This document shows, piece after piece, positions 17,187 through 24,502 of a DNA stretch of 64,000 nucleotides; position 1 is the first letter of the stretch; every line of letters starts with the position of its first letter. The position numbers and the translations under genes were made by a program. The notes beneath the pieces were generated by a model. It was not told where the DNA came from. It did no database searches and saw only the letters and a program-made list of their open reading frames with translations. The stretch is from Enterobacteriaceae bacterium UBA7338 (GTDB lineage Bacteria > Pseudomonadota > Gammaproteobacteria > Enterobacterales > Enterobacteriaceae), in NCBI GenBank assembly GCA_002480085.1, contig DKPJ01000012.1:158629-222628 (forward strand). The letters are read 5' to 3'.

Positions 17187-18823
17187 AACGCGACCCACTC
17201 ATCATCTGCGGGAGCCGCCACTGCCGCACGACGCATTGCAGGCGCGTTTGCTGGCGCGGTCTCTGATTTCCGATCGTTAGCAGAGAGGCGGAACCGCTGC
17301 ACCGAACGCTGTAGCGCCTCGGTCTGACGCTCAAGGGCTGCTGCCGCGGCGGAAACCTCCTCAACCAGCGAGGCGTTTTGCTGCGTGACGCTATCCATCT
17401 GGGTAATGGCAACGCCCACCTGGGAGATGCCTTTGCTCTGCTCGGCAGACGCGCTGGCGATCTGCTTCATAATCGTGGTCACTTCCGTCACTGCCCGCAG
17501 AATACCTTCCATTGTCGTACCGGCGTCGTTAACCAGCTGCGCTCCCTTATCAACCCGGCTGACGGAGTCAGTAATCAGCGACTCAATCTGCTTCGCCGCA
17601 TCGGCGCTGCGGCTGGCAAGATTACGCACCTCGCCCGCGACTACTGCGAAACCACGCCCCTGCTCGCCTGCCCGTGCCGCTTCCACCGCCGCATTAAGCG
17701 CCAGTATATTGGTCTGGAAAGCGATACTGTTGATGACCGTGGTGATCTCAGCGATCTTCTTCGAGCTGTCAGAGATGCCGTTCATGGTGCCGATCACCGC
17801 CTCGACCAGTTCGCCGCCTTTGCTCGCCCGCGTTGAGGCAACATCCGCAAGCTCGCTGGCCTGAAGGGCATGATCCGCATTCAGCTTAACCGTCGCGGTA
17901 AGCTGCTCCATGCTGGCTGCCGTCTCTTCCAGCGCCGCCGCCTGCTCTTCCGTACGGGAAGAGAGATCGTTATTACCGCTGGAAATTTCAGTCGCCCCGC
18001 GCCAGATGTTGTCGCTGCCCTGGCGAATAGAGCTGACCGCCTCACGCAGGCTATCCTGCATTGCGCGAAGCAGCGGTACCAGCTGACCTACGCAGTTGCG
18101 CCCAAGGTCCTGTACCGGCTGGCTGAGATCGCCCTGGGCAATAGTGCGGAAGTGCTCGCGGATGGTTGCCAGCGGTTTCACCAGCATGGCGACCAGATAG
18201 CGATCGGTGAAGAGCAGGATCAGCAGGCCGAGGATCACCGCTGCCAGAATCAGGGTGCGGGTCACGCTGGTCTGCCCATCCACCATGATGCGGGTGTCAT
18301 CCAGCCTTGCACTGGCAGCGGTATTAAACGCTTCAGCTGCCGCACCAAACGCACGGCTTAGCGCAGGGGTCACGTTGTTTGCCTGCTGGCGATAGGCGTC
18401 CAGGGCGCCCTGCTGCGCCAGCTGAACCTGCGGCGTTACCCCTTGATCCAACAGCGCCTGCCAGCTGGCAATCGCCTGAGCAGAAGCCTTCGGATCCATT
18501 GGCCCTGGCGAGATGGCTTTCAGCGCCTCCAGCCTGGTTTTCATGTTATCCAGCGCCAGCTGAACCTGTGAGAAATCCGCGCTGCCACCGGCGGCTTTGG
18601 TCTCCAGCACGCGTGACAGTCGCGTGACCACACGAAAATATTGATCGTTGCCCTGGCTTAGCAGCGTCATCTGGTTAACCAGCTGGCGATCGATCTCATT
18701 TCCTTCGGCGACCTTTGAGAGCGAGAAAACACTATACAGCCCAACGCCGGACCAGAGCAGGCCGAAGATGCCGAGAATAACCAGCAACACCAAACGAATG
18801 GTGAAGTTTTGCAGCATACGCAT
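17183..18823 (-). CDS. methyl-accepting chemotaxis protein
   Basis: A 546-residue transmembrane chemoreceptor. TM1 is at about 10-33, a Tar-type four-helix periplasmic ligand domain at 34-188, TM2 at about 190-212, then a HAMP domain. The cytoplasmic signalling coiled coil contains the highly conserved tip EIT.VINSIAFQTNILALNAAVEAA. The protein ends with EWVAF, a pentapeptide tether similar to the NWETF of Tar and Tsr that recruits CheR and CheB. The ligand cannot be read from sequence. The first ATG has AAGGA seven bases upstream. A FliA-type promoter lies about 55 bases upstream. It is tail-to-tail with the diguanylate cyclase. Confidence 0.93.
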   Translation of the reverse strand: MRMLQNFTIRLVLLVILGIFGLLWSGVGLYSVFSLSKVAEGNEIDRQLVNQMTLLSQGNDQYFRVVTRLSRVLETKAAGGSADFSQVQLALDNMKTRLEALKAISPGPMDPKASAQAIASWQALLDQGVTPQVQLAQQGALDAYRQQANNVTPALSRAFGAAAEAFNTAASARLDDTRIMVDGQTSVTRTLILAAVILGLLILLFTDRYLVAMLVKPLATIREHFRTIAQGDLSQPVQDLGRNCVGQLVPLLRAMQDSLREAVSSIRQGSDNIWRGATEISSGNNDLSSRTEEQAAALEETAASMEQLTATVKLNADHALQASELADVASTRASKGGELVEAVIGTMNGISDSSKKIAEITTVINSIAFQTNILALNAAVEAARAGEQGRGFAVVAGEVRNLASRSADAAKQIESLITDSVSRVDKGAQLVNDAGTTMEGILRAVTEVTTIMKQIASASAEQSKGISQVGVAITQMDSVTQQNASLVEEVSAAAAALERQTEALQRSVQRFRLSANDRKSETAPANAPAMRRAAVAAPADDEWVAF

Positions 18824-18878
18824 AATTAATTCCTTGCCAATAAGGGGGATACTTACTATCGCAAGCGACGTAGCAGAG

Positions 18879-18905
18879 TTATCGGCATGTTAATGACAAT
18901 ATGTA
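18879..18905 (-). promoter_or_regulatory. sigma-28 (FliA) promoter of the chemoreceptor gene
   Basis: On the minus strand a perfect FliA -10 GCCGATAA (18886-18879) is preceded, at the standard 11-base spacing, by TACATATT (18905-18898). The latter matches the TAAAGTTT -35 consensus at five of eight positions. Transcription would start about 50 bases before the receptor ATG, placing it in flagellar class 3. Confidence 0.7.
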
Positions 18906-19027
18906 TAGTGACGCGTAATTTTTTTGATCAAAAAACGCGCTACGGGTTGGCTTGTTTAAAACAAGGTTTAATCGACCATAATAGTGCGTAGTCTGGGTTT
19001 CTGCCTACATTTCAAAAGCAAAAATAC

Positions 19028-19051
19028 GCGATTAAGATTAATCTTAATCGC
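19028..19051. repeat. perfect 24-bp palindrome
   Basis: The half-site GCGATTAAGATT is followed immediately by its exact reverse complement, with no spacer. It lies about 200 bases upstream of the chemoreceptor in noncoding DNA, far from any T run. It may be a dimeric protein site; no known consensus fits. Confidence 0.6.
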
Positions 19052-19431
19052 AACCCACTGAAAGATAAGCACAAAAAAAAGGATGGCTTTAATGGATTAC
19101 TTTTATAGAGTTATTTTTAAAATCTGCTTTTATATTGAGAAAAACAAACAACGCTCAACGAAATAAAAATTGATAAGTACGCTACAGAATAGTCATTAGG
19201 GCATATTTAAAAAAGCCTGAAATAGTTATTAAAATAGAAAATTCATTATCTATATTTTTAAGCCATTTGGGTTCGCTATATGTTTTTAGCCGCTGCATCA
19301 AAAAAGGCGCGTTTAGCCATAAGGCCGCGCCACTTCTGGCTTTACTCCTCGGCACATGGAACCCTGCAACCCAACTGAAATGTATCCACGCTGAAGAGCA
19401 AGGCCTGAAAGGTGCTATTTACGCCAGCAAA

Positions 19432-19455
19432 AGACTCTGCTGGCGCAGCAGGAAA
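19432..19455. repeat. stem-loop CGCCAGCA/TGCTGGCG
   Basis: A perfect eight-base inverted repeat with an eight-base loop, near the 3' end of yghX. There is no T tract on either side, so it is not a typical terminator. Confidence 0.4.
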
Positions 19456-19501
19456 CGATCATAAACCCTTTTATTTTAGTCGTACTTAACTATTGCTTAA
19501 C

Positions 19502-20398
19502 TTAACTATTATTTGTTAAGTATAATTTAAACCAGTCGAGGGTACGCTGCCACGCCAGCTCCGCTGCGGCCTGGTCATAGCGCGGCGTGGAGTCATTATG
19601 AAAACCGTGATTAACGCCAGGGTAGATATAGGCCTGATAGACCTTGTTATTGGCCTTTAGCGCCTGCTCGTAAGCGGGCCAGCCCTCGTTGATGCGCGTA
19701 TCCAGCTGGGCATAGTGCAGTAAAATGGGCGCGTTGATTTTTGGCACATCGGCGATAGGGGCCTGCCGACCATAGAAAGGCACGGCGCAGGCCAGCTCCG
19801 GATAGGCCACCGCTGCCGCGTTTGCTACGCCACCGCCATAGCAGAAACCGGTAATGCCGACCTTGCCGGTAGCGTCAGGGTGCCGCTGCATAAACTCTAC
19901 GGCCGCGAAGAAGTCGTTCATTAGCTTAGTGGGATCGACCTTCTGCTGAAGCTCCCGACCCTCATCATCATTTCCCGGATAGCCGCCTACGGAACTGAGG
20001 CCATCCGGGGCCAGGGCAATATACCCCGCCTTGGCAACGCGACGCGCGACGTCCTCAATATAGGGATTCAGGCCCCGATTCTCATGCACCACCACCACGG
20101 CAGGCACTTTACCCTCTACTTTGGTCGGTTTGACCAGATACCCACGCACTTCACCATGACCGTTTGGTGAGGGATAGTGAATATACTCCGGCAGAATATC
20201 CGGATCGGTAAACTCGACCTGGGTAGCAAGGGCGTAGTTCGGCTTGAGCAGATTGAACAGCGCCAGCGCGGTCATGCCGCCTACCGCATAACGGGTTGCC
20301 AGCTGCAAAAACTCGCGTTTGGAAATTTTGCCGTGGGCGTAGTAGTCGTAGTAATCAAGCAGTTCCTGCGGGAAGTCTTTGGCGGTCAGACGCGTCAT
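19502..20398 (-). CDS. yghX: dienelactone hydrolase-family protein YghX
   Basis: A 298-residue alpha/beta hydrolase of the dienelactone hydrolase family. The triad is readable: nucleophile cysteine in GITGFCYGGG, aspartate in AQLDTRINEG and histidine in PGVNHGFHND. Residues about 25-55 form a twin-arginine-like export signal with KR in place of RR (SKREFLQL, then a hydrophobic stretch and YALA), so periplasmic location is possible. It matches E. coli YghX along its whole length. GGAG lies about eight bases before the start. The natural substrate is unknown. Confidence 0.92.
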   Translation of the reverse strand: MTRLTAKDFPQELLDYYDYYAHGKISKREFLQLATRYAVGGMTALALFNLLKPNYALATQVEFTDPDILPEYIHYPSPNGHGEVRGYLVKPTKVEGKVPAVVVVHENRGLNPYIEDVARRVAKAGYIALAPDGLSSVGGYPGNDDEGRELQQKVDPTKLMNDFFAAVEFMQRHPDATGKVGITGFCYGGGVANAAAVAYPELACAVPFYGRQAPIADVPKINAPILLHYAQLDTRINEGWPAYEQALKANNKVYQAYIYPGVNHGFHNDSTPRYDQAAAELAWQRTLDWFKLYLTNNS

Positions 20399-20469
20399 CG
20401 TTACTCTCCGGAAAGTGAATGCTTTTTAAGCAAAGCATAACGCAACGCGTTTGTCAGTCACCAGAACGG

Positions 20470-20991
20470 TTACTCTGCGGGGAACGTCTTCACCTCGCCG
20501 GGATCGACCTCTGGACGTTGATACTCGGGCCATACCAGTACCACCAGCGCCGGATACGCCTCGAGGCTAAATTCACGAAAGCACTGGCGTAAATTGAGCA
20601 CCTCCAGATCGGCATGGGAGACCCTCTCCCCGTTAAGGCAGCGCTTTTTAATATTGTCGTAATAGCGGTACACCGCTGAATTGAGATCGCTACAGCGGCG
20701 CTGCGCCTCAAATAATCCCGGCGTACGATTCAGTTCCGCCATGTTCATTCGCTTAATGGTGGCATGCAGGAAATCAATATATTCATGATTTACCCGCCAG
20801 TACCATACCGGCGTAATGGCATTCATCAGTATGGAAAAGTGATCTTCGCCCTCCTCTTTCGATAAGGGCATCGGATCGGACGAGGGGCTTATCTCTCTCT
20901 CTGGCGAGCTGTTATTGAACCCACGCATCATTAAAAGTACGCCACCGGTGAGCAGCAGCAGGGCGATAACAGAATAGAAAATACTGTTCAT
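20470..20991 (-). CDS. uncharacterised membrane-anchored protein
   Basis: I do not recognise this 173-residue protein. It has one N-terminal transmembrane segment (about residues 4-23, IFYSVIALLLLTGGVLLMM). An acidic, serine-rich linker follows (SSPEREISPSSDP), then a soluble domain of about 120 residues, mostly helical, with two cysteines (RRCSD and KRCLNG). The last segment is proline-rich. GGAG lies about seven bases upstream of the ATG. It is divergent from the next two orphan genes, separated by about 100 bases, which suggests a shared control region. Confidence 0.7.
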   Translation of the reverse strand: MNSIFYSVIALLLLTGGVLLMMRGFNNSSPEREISPSSDPMPLSKEEGEDHFSILMNAITPVWYWRVNHEYIDFLHATIKRMNMAELNRTPGLFEAQRRCSDLNSAVYRYYDNIKKRCLNGERVSHADLEVLNLRQCFREFSLEAYPALVVLVWPEYQRPEVDPGEVKTFPAE

Positions 20992-21094
20992 TAGCAGGCT
21001 CCATTTTTTTTGATTTTAAAATTCCGCCATGATATTGTCAACGCAACTCACGCCTGTTCCGCCTCCACTCCGTTGAAATCACAGGATATTAGCG

Positions 21095-21508
21095 ATGCTG
21101 CCCGAGAATCTTGTCCCGGCACGTTTTCACGTTTCCACGATGAAAACGGATACGGGAGAAGCAGAAAAAGATGTCAATTTAGCCCAGGGAAAAAGAACGC
21201 TCGCAGATTATGAAAGCGATATATTAACCAACGTTAGCCACACCCGGCAATCACGTAATATGCTGCTGGAAGAGCGCGACCGTCATATAAAAGACAGGTT
21301 ATACCGGGTGGTAAAAATTGAATCCTTTAGCCGCTTGCTGAACGATCTTCAGGCCGCAGGTGAAATCGATCCTCAGCTTTTAAGTCAAATAATCGCAAAA
21401 AAAACCACCGAGATAAATGAGGCGGGTAATGCAATTTGGCTTAATCTCATTACCCACGAAAAAGATACGCCAATGTTTTATACGCTACAGGACGATTCTC
21501 GTGAATAA
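21095..21508 (+). CDS. orphan helical protein, first of a coupled pair
   Basis: I do not recognise this 137-residue protein. It is highly charged, predicted helical and probably cytosolic. A coiled-coil-like stretch runs from about 40 to 75 (SRNMLLEERDRHIKDRLYRVVK), followed by IESFSRLLNDLQ. ATG 21095 has AGGA eight bases upstream; an alternative ATG at 21140 would give 122 residues. It overlaps the next gene by eight bases (GTGAATAA), so the two are translationally coupled. Neighbours are an orphan membrane protein and yghA. Confidence 0.65.
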   Translation: MLPENLVPARFHVSTMKTDTGEAEKDVNLAQGKRTLADYESDILTNVSHTRQSRNMLLEERDRHIKDRLYRVVKIESFSRLLNDLQAAGEIDPQLLSQIIAKKTTEINEAGNAIWLNLITHEKDTPMFYTLQDDSRE

Positions 21509-21953
21509 AGATATTGATAATAACAATGTCTATTTGACTTTGGATGAGACAAAGAGCGATGAATTTATCTTAAAGCAAAACCTGGATGCGTTAACTCAAA
21601 ATAAAAATGAGACGATCCAGCGTATCGCCAGGGAGTCGATCTCTATCCCCGCAGCGTTGATCAGGCTGAAGTGGCAAAACCGCCGTGAGATCTACGCTCT
21701 GCAGGTTAAAGAGGAGATCTACGGGGCAGTAATCGATGAAATCATCGCTCTGCATCCCGATCTACGGGAAAAGATCATGGCAAAGCTGGAGACCCACTAC
21801 CAGCATATTCTGGAACGTGAAGCCGCCACGCTGCGGCTCACCCGCAAGCTTGCCGACGGCGAGTACCGCACCGGCAGCGTCAACAGAGTCGCGCTTCAGG
21901 AGGAGCAGGATAACCATACGGAATCGTCCGTTTCGCCTGCATTTCCCGCATAA
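21501..21953 (+). CDS. orphan helical protein, second of a coupled pair
   Basis: I do not recognise this 150-residue protein. It is predicted to be almost all helix, with charged stretches at about 25-50 (LDALTQNKNETIQRIARES) and 85-125 (AKLETHYQHILEREAATLRL). It has no signal peptide or membrane segment. The GTG at 21501 is chosen because AGGA sits about nine bases before it and it overlaps the preceding stop. The longer reading frame from 21417 lies inside the upstream gene. Similar charge and size to its neighbour suggest partner proteins, but no sequence repeat between them is obvious. Confidence 0.65.
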   Translation: MNKDIDNNNVYLTLDETKSDEFILKQNLDALTQNKNETIQRIARESISIPAALIRLKWQNRREIYALQVKEEIYGAVIDEIIALHPDLREKIMAKLETHYQHILEREAATLRLTRKLADGEYRTGSVNRVALQEEQDNHTESSVSPAFPA

Positions 21954-21996
21954 GCTTCTATCCTTAATCTGGATGTATCACAGATGGAGACGACTT

Positions 21997-22893
21997 ATGG
22001 CAAACGACCAGACGAAAATTCAGGACCCTACTACCCAGTATTACACTGAGGGATACCCGAAACAGTTACAGCCCGCGCCAGGGGTGCAGGCTAAAATGGA
22101 TCCCGTCCCAGACTGTGGCGAGAAGAGCTATGTAGGTAGTGGCCGCCTTAAGGATCGTAAGGCACTGGTGACAGGGGGTGACTCCGGCATCGGGCGAGCT
22201 GCCGCCATCGCTTACGCGCGTGAAGGCGCAGATGTCGCTATCAACTACCTGCCCGCAGAGGAAGAGGATGCGCAGGAGGTTAAAGCGCTGATTGAAGCCG
22301 AAGGGCGCAAAGCGGTGCTGATCCCCGGCGATCTAACCGATGAGACCTTTACCCGCTCGCTGGTAAACCAGGCGCGGGATGCGCTGGGCGGCCTAGATAT
22401 CCTGGCGCTGGTTGCCGGTAAACAGACCGCCGTGGAAGATATTGCCGACCTCACCTCTGAGCAGTTTGAGCAGACCTACAAAACCAACGTCTTTTCGCTA
22501 TTCTGGACCGTCCAGGAGGCGCTGAAGTTCCTGCAGCCGGGTGCCAGCATTATCACTACCTCATCGGTGGAAGCCTATCAGCCAAACGCTACCCTGCTGG
22601 ACTACGCCTCCACCAAGGCGGCCATCCTTAACTTTACTCGCGGGCTGGCAAAACAGGTGGCAGAGAAAGGCATTCGCGTGAACAGCGTTGCGCCTGGCCC
22701 TGTCTGGACAGCGCTACAAATCTCTGGCGGCCAGCCGCAGGAGAAACTGCCGCAGTTTGGTCAGTCAACGCCGCTGAAACGCGCCGGGCAGCCTGCTGAG
22801 GTCGCCGCTATTTACGTCTACCTGGCGAGCCAGGAGTCGAGCTATGTGACCGCCGAAGTACACGGCGTCACCGGCGGGATGCATTTGGGCTAG
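21997..22893 (+). CDS. yghA: short-chain dehydrogenase/reductase YghA
   Basis: A 298-residue NAD(P)-dependent oxidoreductase of the classical SDR family. The N-terminal extension of about 45 residues (DPTTQYYTEGYPKQ) is typical of the YghA/general-stress GsiB-like subgroup. The Rossmann fold shows TGGDSGIG, the catalytic serine and YxxxK (TTSSVEA and YASTK), then RVNSVAPGPVWT. It matches E. coli YghA closely. The ATG has GGAG about eight bases upstream; the longer frame from 21736 overlaps the preceding gene and is rejected. The substrate is not established. A terminator that is part of a direct repeat follows. Confidence 0.94.
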   Translation: MANDQTKIQDPTTQYYTEGYPKQLQPAPGVQAKMDPVPDCGEKSYVGSGRLKDRKALVTGGDSGIGRAAAIAYAREGADVAINYLPAEEEDAQEVKALIEAEGRKAVLIPGDLTDETFTRSLVNQARDALGGLDILALVAGKQTAVEDIADLTSEQFEQTYKTNVFSLFWTVQEALKFLQPGASIITTSSVEAYQPNATLLDYASTKAAILNFTRGLAKQVAEKGIRVNSVAPGPVWTALQISGGQPQEKLPQFGQSTPLKRAGQPAEVAAIYVYLASQESSYVTAEVHGVTGGMHLG

Positions 22894-22902
22894 TTCTTCG
22901 TC

Positions 22903-22964
22903 CAACAAAAAAGGGGCCACGATGGTCCCTTTTTTTATCTATACGCTGCGCTTATTTCGGGCGC
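22903..22964. repeat. direct repeat copy 1 (duplicated exbD 3' end and terminator)
   Basis: 62 bases nearly identical to 24023-24083: CAACAAAAAAGGGGCC, a hairpin loop that differs, then CCC, a T run and ATCTATACGCTGCGC followed by TTATTTCGGGCGC. The last part is the end of the exbD coding sequence on the minus strand. The hairpin here also ends yghA transcription. The two copies bracket the toxin-like cassette. Confidence 0.85.
22910..22936 (+). terminator. terminator after yghA (inside direct repeat copy 1)
   Basis: A GGGGCCA-CGA-TGGTCCC hairpin with one G-U pair is preceded by an A run and followed by seven T residues. On the minus strand it would also stop the toxin-like gene. Confidence 0.8.
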
Positions 22965-23378
22965 TGAAGCGTGGAAATCTTCCGCGACCTGGGAGAAATA
23001 GCTCAGTAATTGATTATCATGCGCAGGCATACGTGTATGAGCCGGCGTGACCAGCCCCATTAACAGGAAGCAGCCATTTTCCCACATATGCTCAGTGTAG
23101 ATAAGGTAGTGGTTTGATGTGCGTTTGTAGTTCTGTTGCCTGGCGTTCCAGTTAAGTTGAAAATGCAAATTAACGTGGATGTGCTGGACATTAGCATCGA
23201 CGGCAAAGGGCGGAAAGTCGAAAGGGGCATCTCGGCCAAGAAGGTTTGAAGGTGCCCCCGTTGATTTATAAGTGAGGAACTCAGCTTTAAGCTGAGTTTC
23301 CAGGTGAGGAAAAGCGCTAAACGTTGGCTGAAAAAACTCTCCCCATGTAACGTCGCTATATTCTGCCGTTAGTGCCAT
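22935..23378 (-). CDS. YafO-family toxin-like protein
   Basis: A 147-residue protein resembling the YafO family of ribosome-dependent mRNA interferases. The match to my memory of E. coli YafO covers LKAEFLTYKSTGAPSNLLGR (YafO: ADFISYKRDG..DIFGRD), the HIH motif (VQHIHVNL), the SNHYLIY strand and the late DNQLLSYFSQVAEDF segment. It overlaps the preceding gene by ten bases. The last ten codons and stop (APEISAAYR) are encoded in the duplicated exbD end. It is the second gene of a two-gene operon, as toxins of the YafNO type are. Activity is inferred. Confidence 0.7.
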   Translation of the reverse strand: MALTAEYSDVTWGEFFQPTFSAFPHLETQLKAEFLTYKSTGAPSNLLGRDAPFDFPPFAVDANVQHIHVNLHFQLNWNARQQNYKRTSNHYLIYTEHMWENGCFLLMGLVTPAHTRMPAHDNQLLSYFSQVAEDFHASAPEISAAYR

Positions 23379-23902
23379 TTAGCCGCGGCCTTGTTGCCGG
23401 TAATTAGCAGTTGGCGCATCGCTGCGAAATCTACACCGGATTCGCGCACGTCGGTTGTGCGGGTAACCTGATCAATAAGGTTGAGATAGTGTTTGGTTGC
23501 GAAGCTGACCATCTTAATGGCCTTCACAAACGCGAACTCAACTGAATCTTTATCGTAAGAGAGAATAACGTCTTTCTCAGGCAGCATGAGAACGAAGGAT
23601 TCAGCGATTCCTGCCACGTGAATGGCCTGGCTCTTGATATCTTCGGCCACGTTGATTGCCGCATTAAAGTCGCTATCAGCATAACGTGCGAGTTCAGCAC
23701 GGCCAGAGCGCAGCTCTTCAGCTACTTGATTAAGAGCCTCGGTTAATTCTTTAATGTCGCGCTTATTGACTCTGGTGCCCATCTCATAAACCCGCTCAAC
23801 AATTGTAGGCTGGCATGCTACCGCTTTGGGTTGTGGCTGAAGACTGGCAATAACCAGCGCTACTGCTGCCTGCAAATGGTGAATTTTCACAGTAAACTCC
23901 AT
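23369..23902 (-). CDS. unrecognised partner of the YafO-like toxin, possible antitoxin
   Basis: A 177-residue protein I do not recognise. It does not resemble YafN, the small YefM/Phd-type antitoxin usually paired with YafO. Predicted mainly helical: a moderately hydrophobic N-terminus (HHLQAAVALVIASL), then amphipathic helices (DIKELTEALNQVAEELRSGRAELARYA; shown in part) and a FAFVKAIKMVSFATKHYLNL segment. The ATG at 23902 has AAGG about nine bases upstream; an in-frame GTG at 23911 is less likely. The stop overlaps the toxin start (ATGGCACTAA). Position suggests an antitoxin or regulator, not proven. Confidence 0.6.
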   Translation of the reverse strand: MEFTVKIHHLQAAVALVIASLQPQPKAVACQPTIVERVYEMGTRVNKRDIKELTEALNQVAEELRSGRAELARYADSDFNAAINVAEDIKSQAIHVAGIAESFVLMLPEKDVILSYDKDSVEFAFVKAIKMVSFATKHYLNLIDQVTRTTDVRESGVDFAAMRQLLITGNKAAAKWH

Positions 23903-24022
23903 AATCGTCACCCTTAACGAGGCGTAGCATTTTACTACTGAACCTAACTATAAGCTAAAAAAAGTGGGTTGAATATGGCACCCGAACAGCACACTTATGA
24001 ACCTTTTATAGCTTTTTTTGGA

Positions 24023-24083
24023 CAACAAAAAAGGGGCCTTGGTGGCCCCTTTTTTATCTATACGCTGCGCTTATTTCGGGCGC
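24023..24083. repeat. direct repeat copy 2 (native exbD 3' end and terminator)
   Basis: 61 bases matching 22903-22964. This copy holds the true exbD stop codon (24071-24073) and a perfect GGGGCC/GGCCCC hairpin, so it is the native copy. It lies upstream of the cassette genes. Confidence 0.85.
24028..24056 (-). terminator. terminator of exbBD
   Basis: On the minus strand, a perfect GGGGCC-ACCAA-GGCCCC hairpin followed by a T run, beginning about 15 bases after the exbD stop. The A run on the other side would let it act in both directions. Confidence 0.85.
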
Positions 24084-24496
24084 GTCACCTCTTCACCCAC
24101 CAGGCCAATCTTCAGATAGCCCGCCTGGTGCAGGGTGTCCATCACCTTCATCATCGTTTCATAGTCCACGGTTTTATCCGCACGGAAGAAGATGGTGGTA
24201 TCTTTCTTGCCTTCGGTCAGGGCATTCAGCGCATTGACCATCGTCTCATCGGTCACCGGATCGTTGCCGATAAACATGCTGTTATCCGCTTTCACCGACA
24301 GGTAGACCGGTTTTTCCGGACGCGGTTGCGGCTGGCTGGAGGAGGCCGGTAAATTTACCTTCACGTCAACGGTGGCCAGCGGGGCCGCCACCATGAAGAT
24401 AATCAGCAGCACCAGCATGACGTCGATAAACGGCGTCACGTTGATCTCATGCATTTCGCCGTTATCGTCCAGATTTTCATTAAGACGCATTGCCAT
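24071..24496 (-). CDS. exbD: TonB-system energiser ExbD
   Basis: A 141-residue inner-membrane protein that, with ExbB, passes proton motive force to TonB for iron-siderophore and vitamin B12 uptake. It has a short cytoplasmic N-terminus, a single transmembrane helix at about 23-43 with the essential aspartate (NVTPFIDVMLVLLIIFMV) and a periplasmic domain. It is nearly identical to E. coli ExbD, with a different last few residues (TRPK). It lies six bases after exbB in one operon. Its 3' end is duplicated at 22.9 kb. Confidence 0.97.
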   Translation of the reverse strand: MAMRLNENLDDNGEMHEINVTPFIDVMLVLLIIFMVAAPLATVDVKVNLPASSSQPQPRPEKPVYLSVKADNSMFIGNDPVTDETMVNALNALTEGKKDTTIFFRADKTVDYETMMKVMDTLHQAGYLKIGLVGEEVTRPK

Positions 24497-24502
24497 ACGG
24501 AA

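Larger units (their letters stand above)
18824..19501. other. long AT-rich intergenic region with FliA promoter and palindrome
   Basis: About 680 bases with no convincing gene. It contains the sigma-28 promoter for the chemoreceptor, a perfect 24-base palindrome at 19028-19051 and a GC-rich stem-loop at 19432-19455. A 65-codon frame at 19267-19464 has atypical composition and no ribosome binding site. Confidence 0.5.

Noticed and set aside
19267..19464. 65-codon frame upstream of yghX
   Set aside because: No ribosome binding site, no recognisable motif, and it contains a GC-rich stem-loop in its 3' part.
23902..24022. LexA box in front of the toxin-like cassette, as yafNO is SOS-controlled in E. 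coli
   Set aside because: No CTGT-N8-ACAG motif was seen upstream of the pair.
22903..24083. Cassette as an insertion sequence or CRISPR-like structure
   Set aside because: No transposase, no terminal inverted repeats, and only two long direct repeats that derive from exbD.
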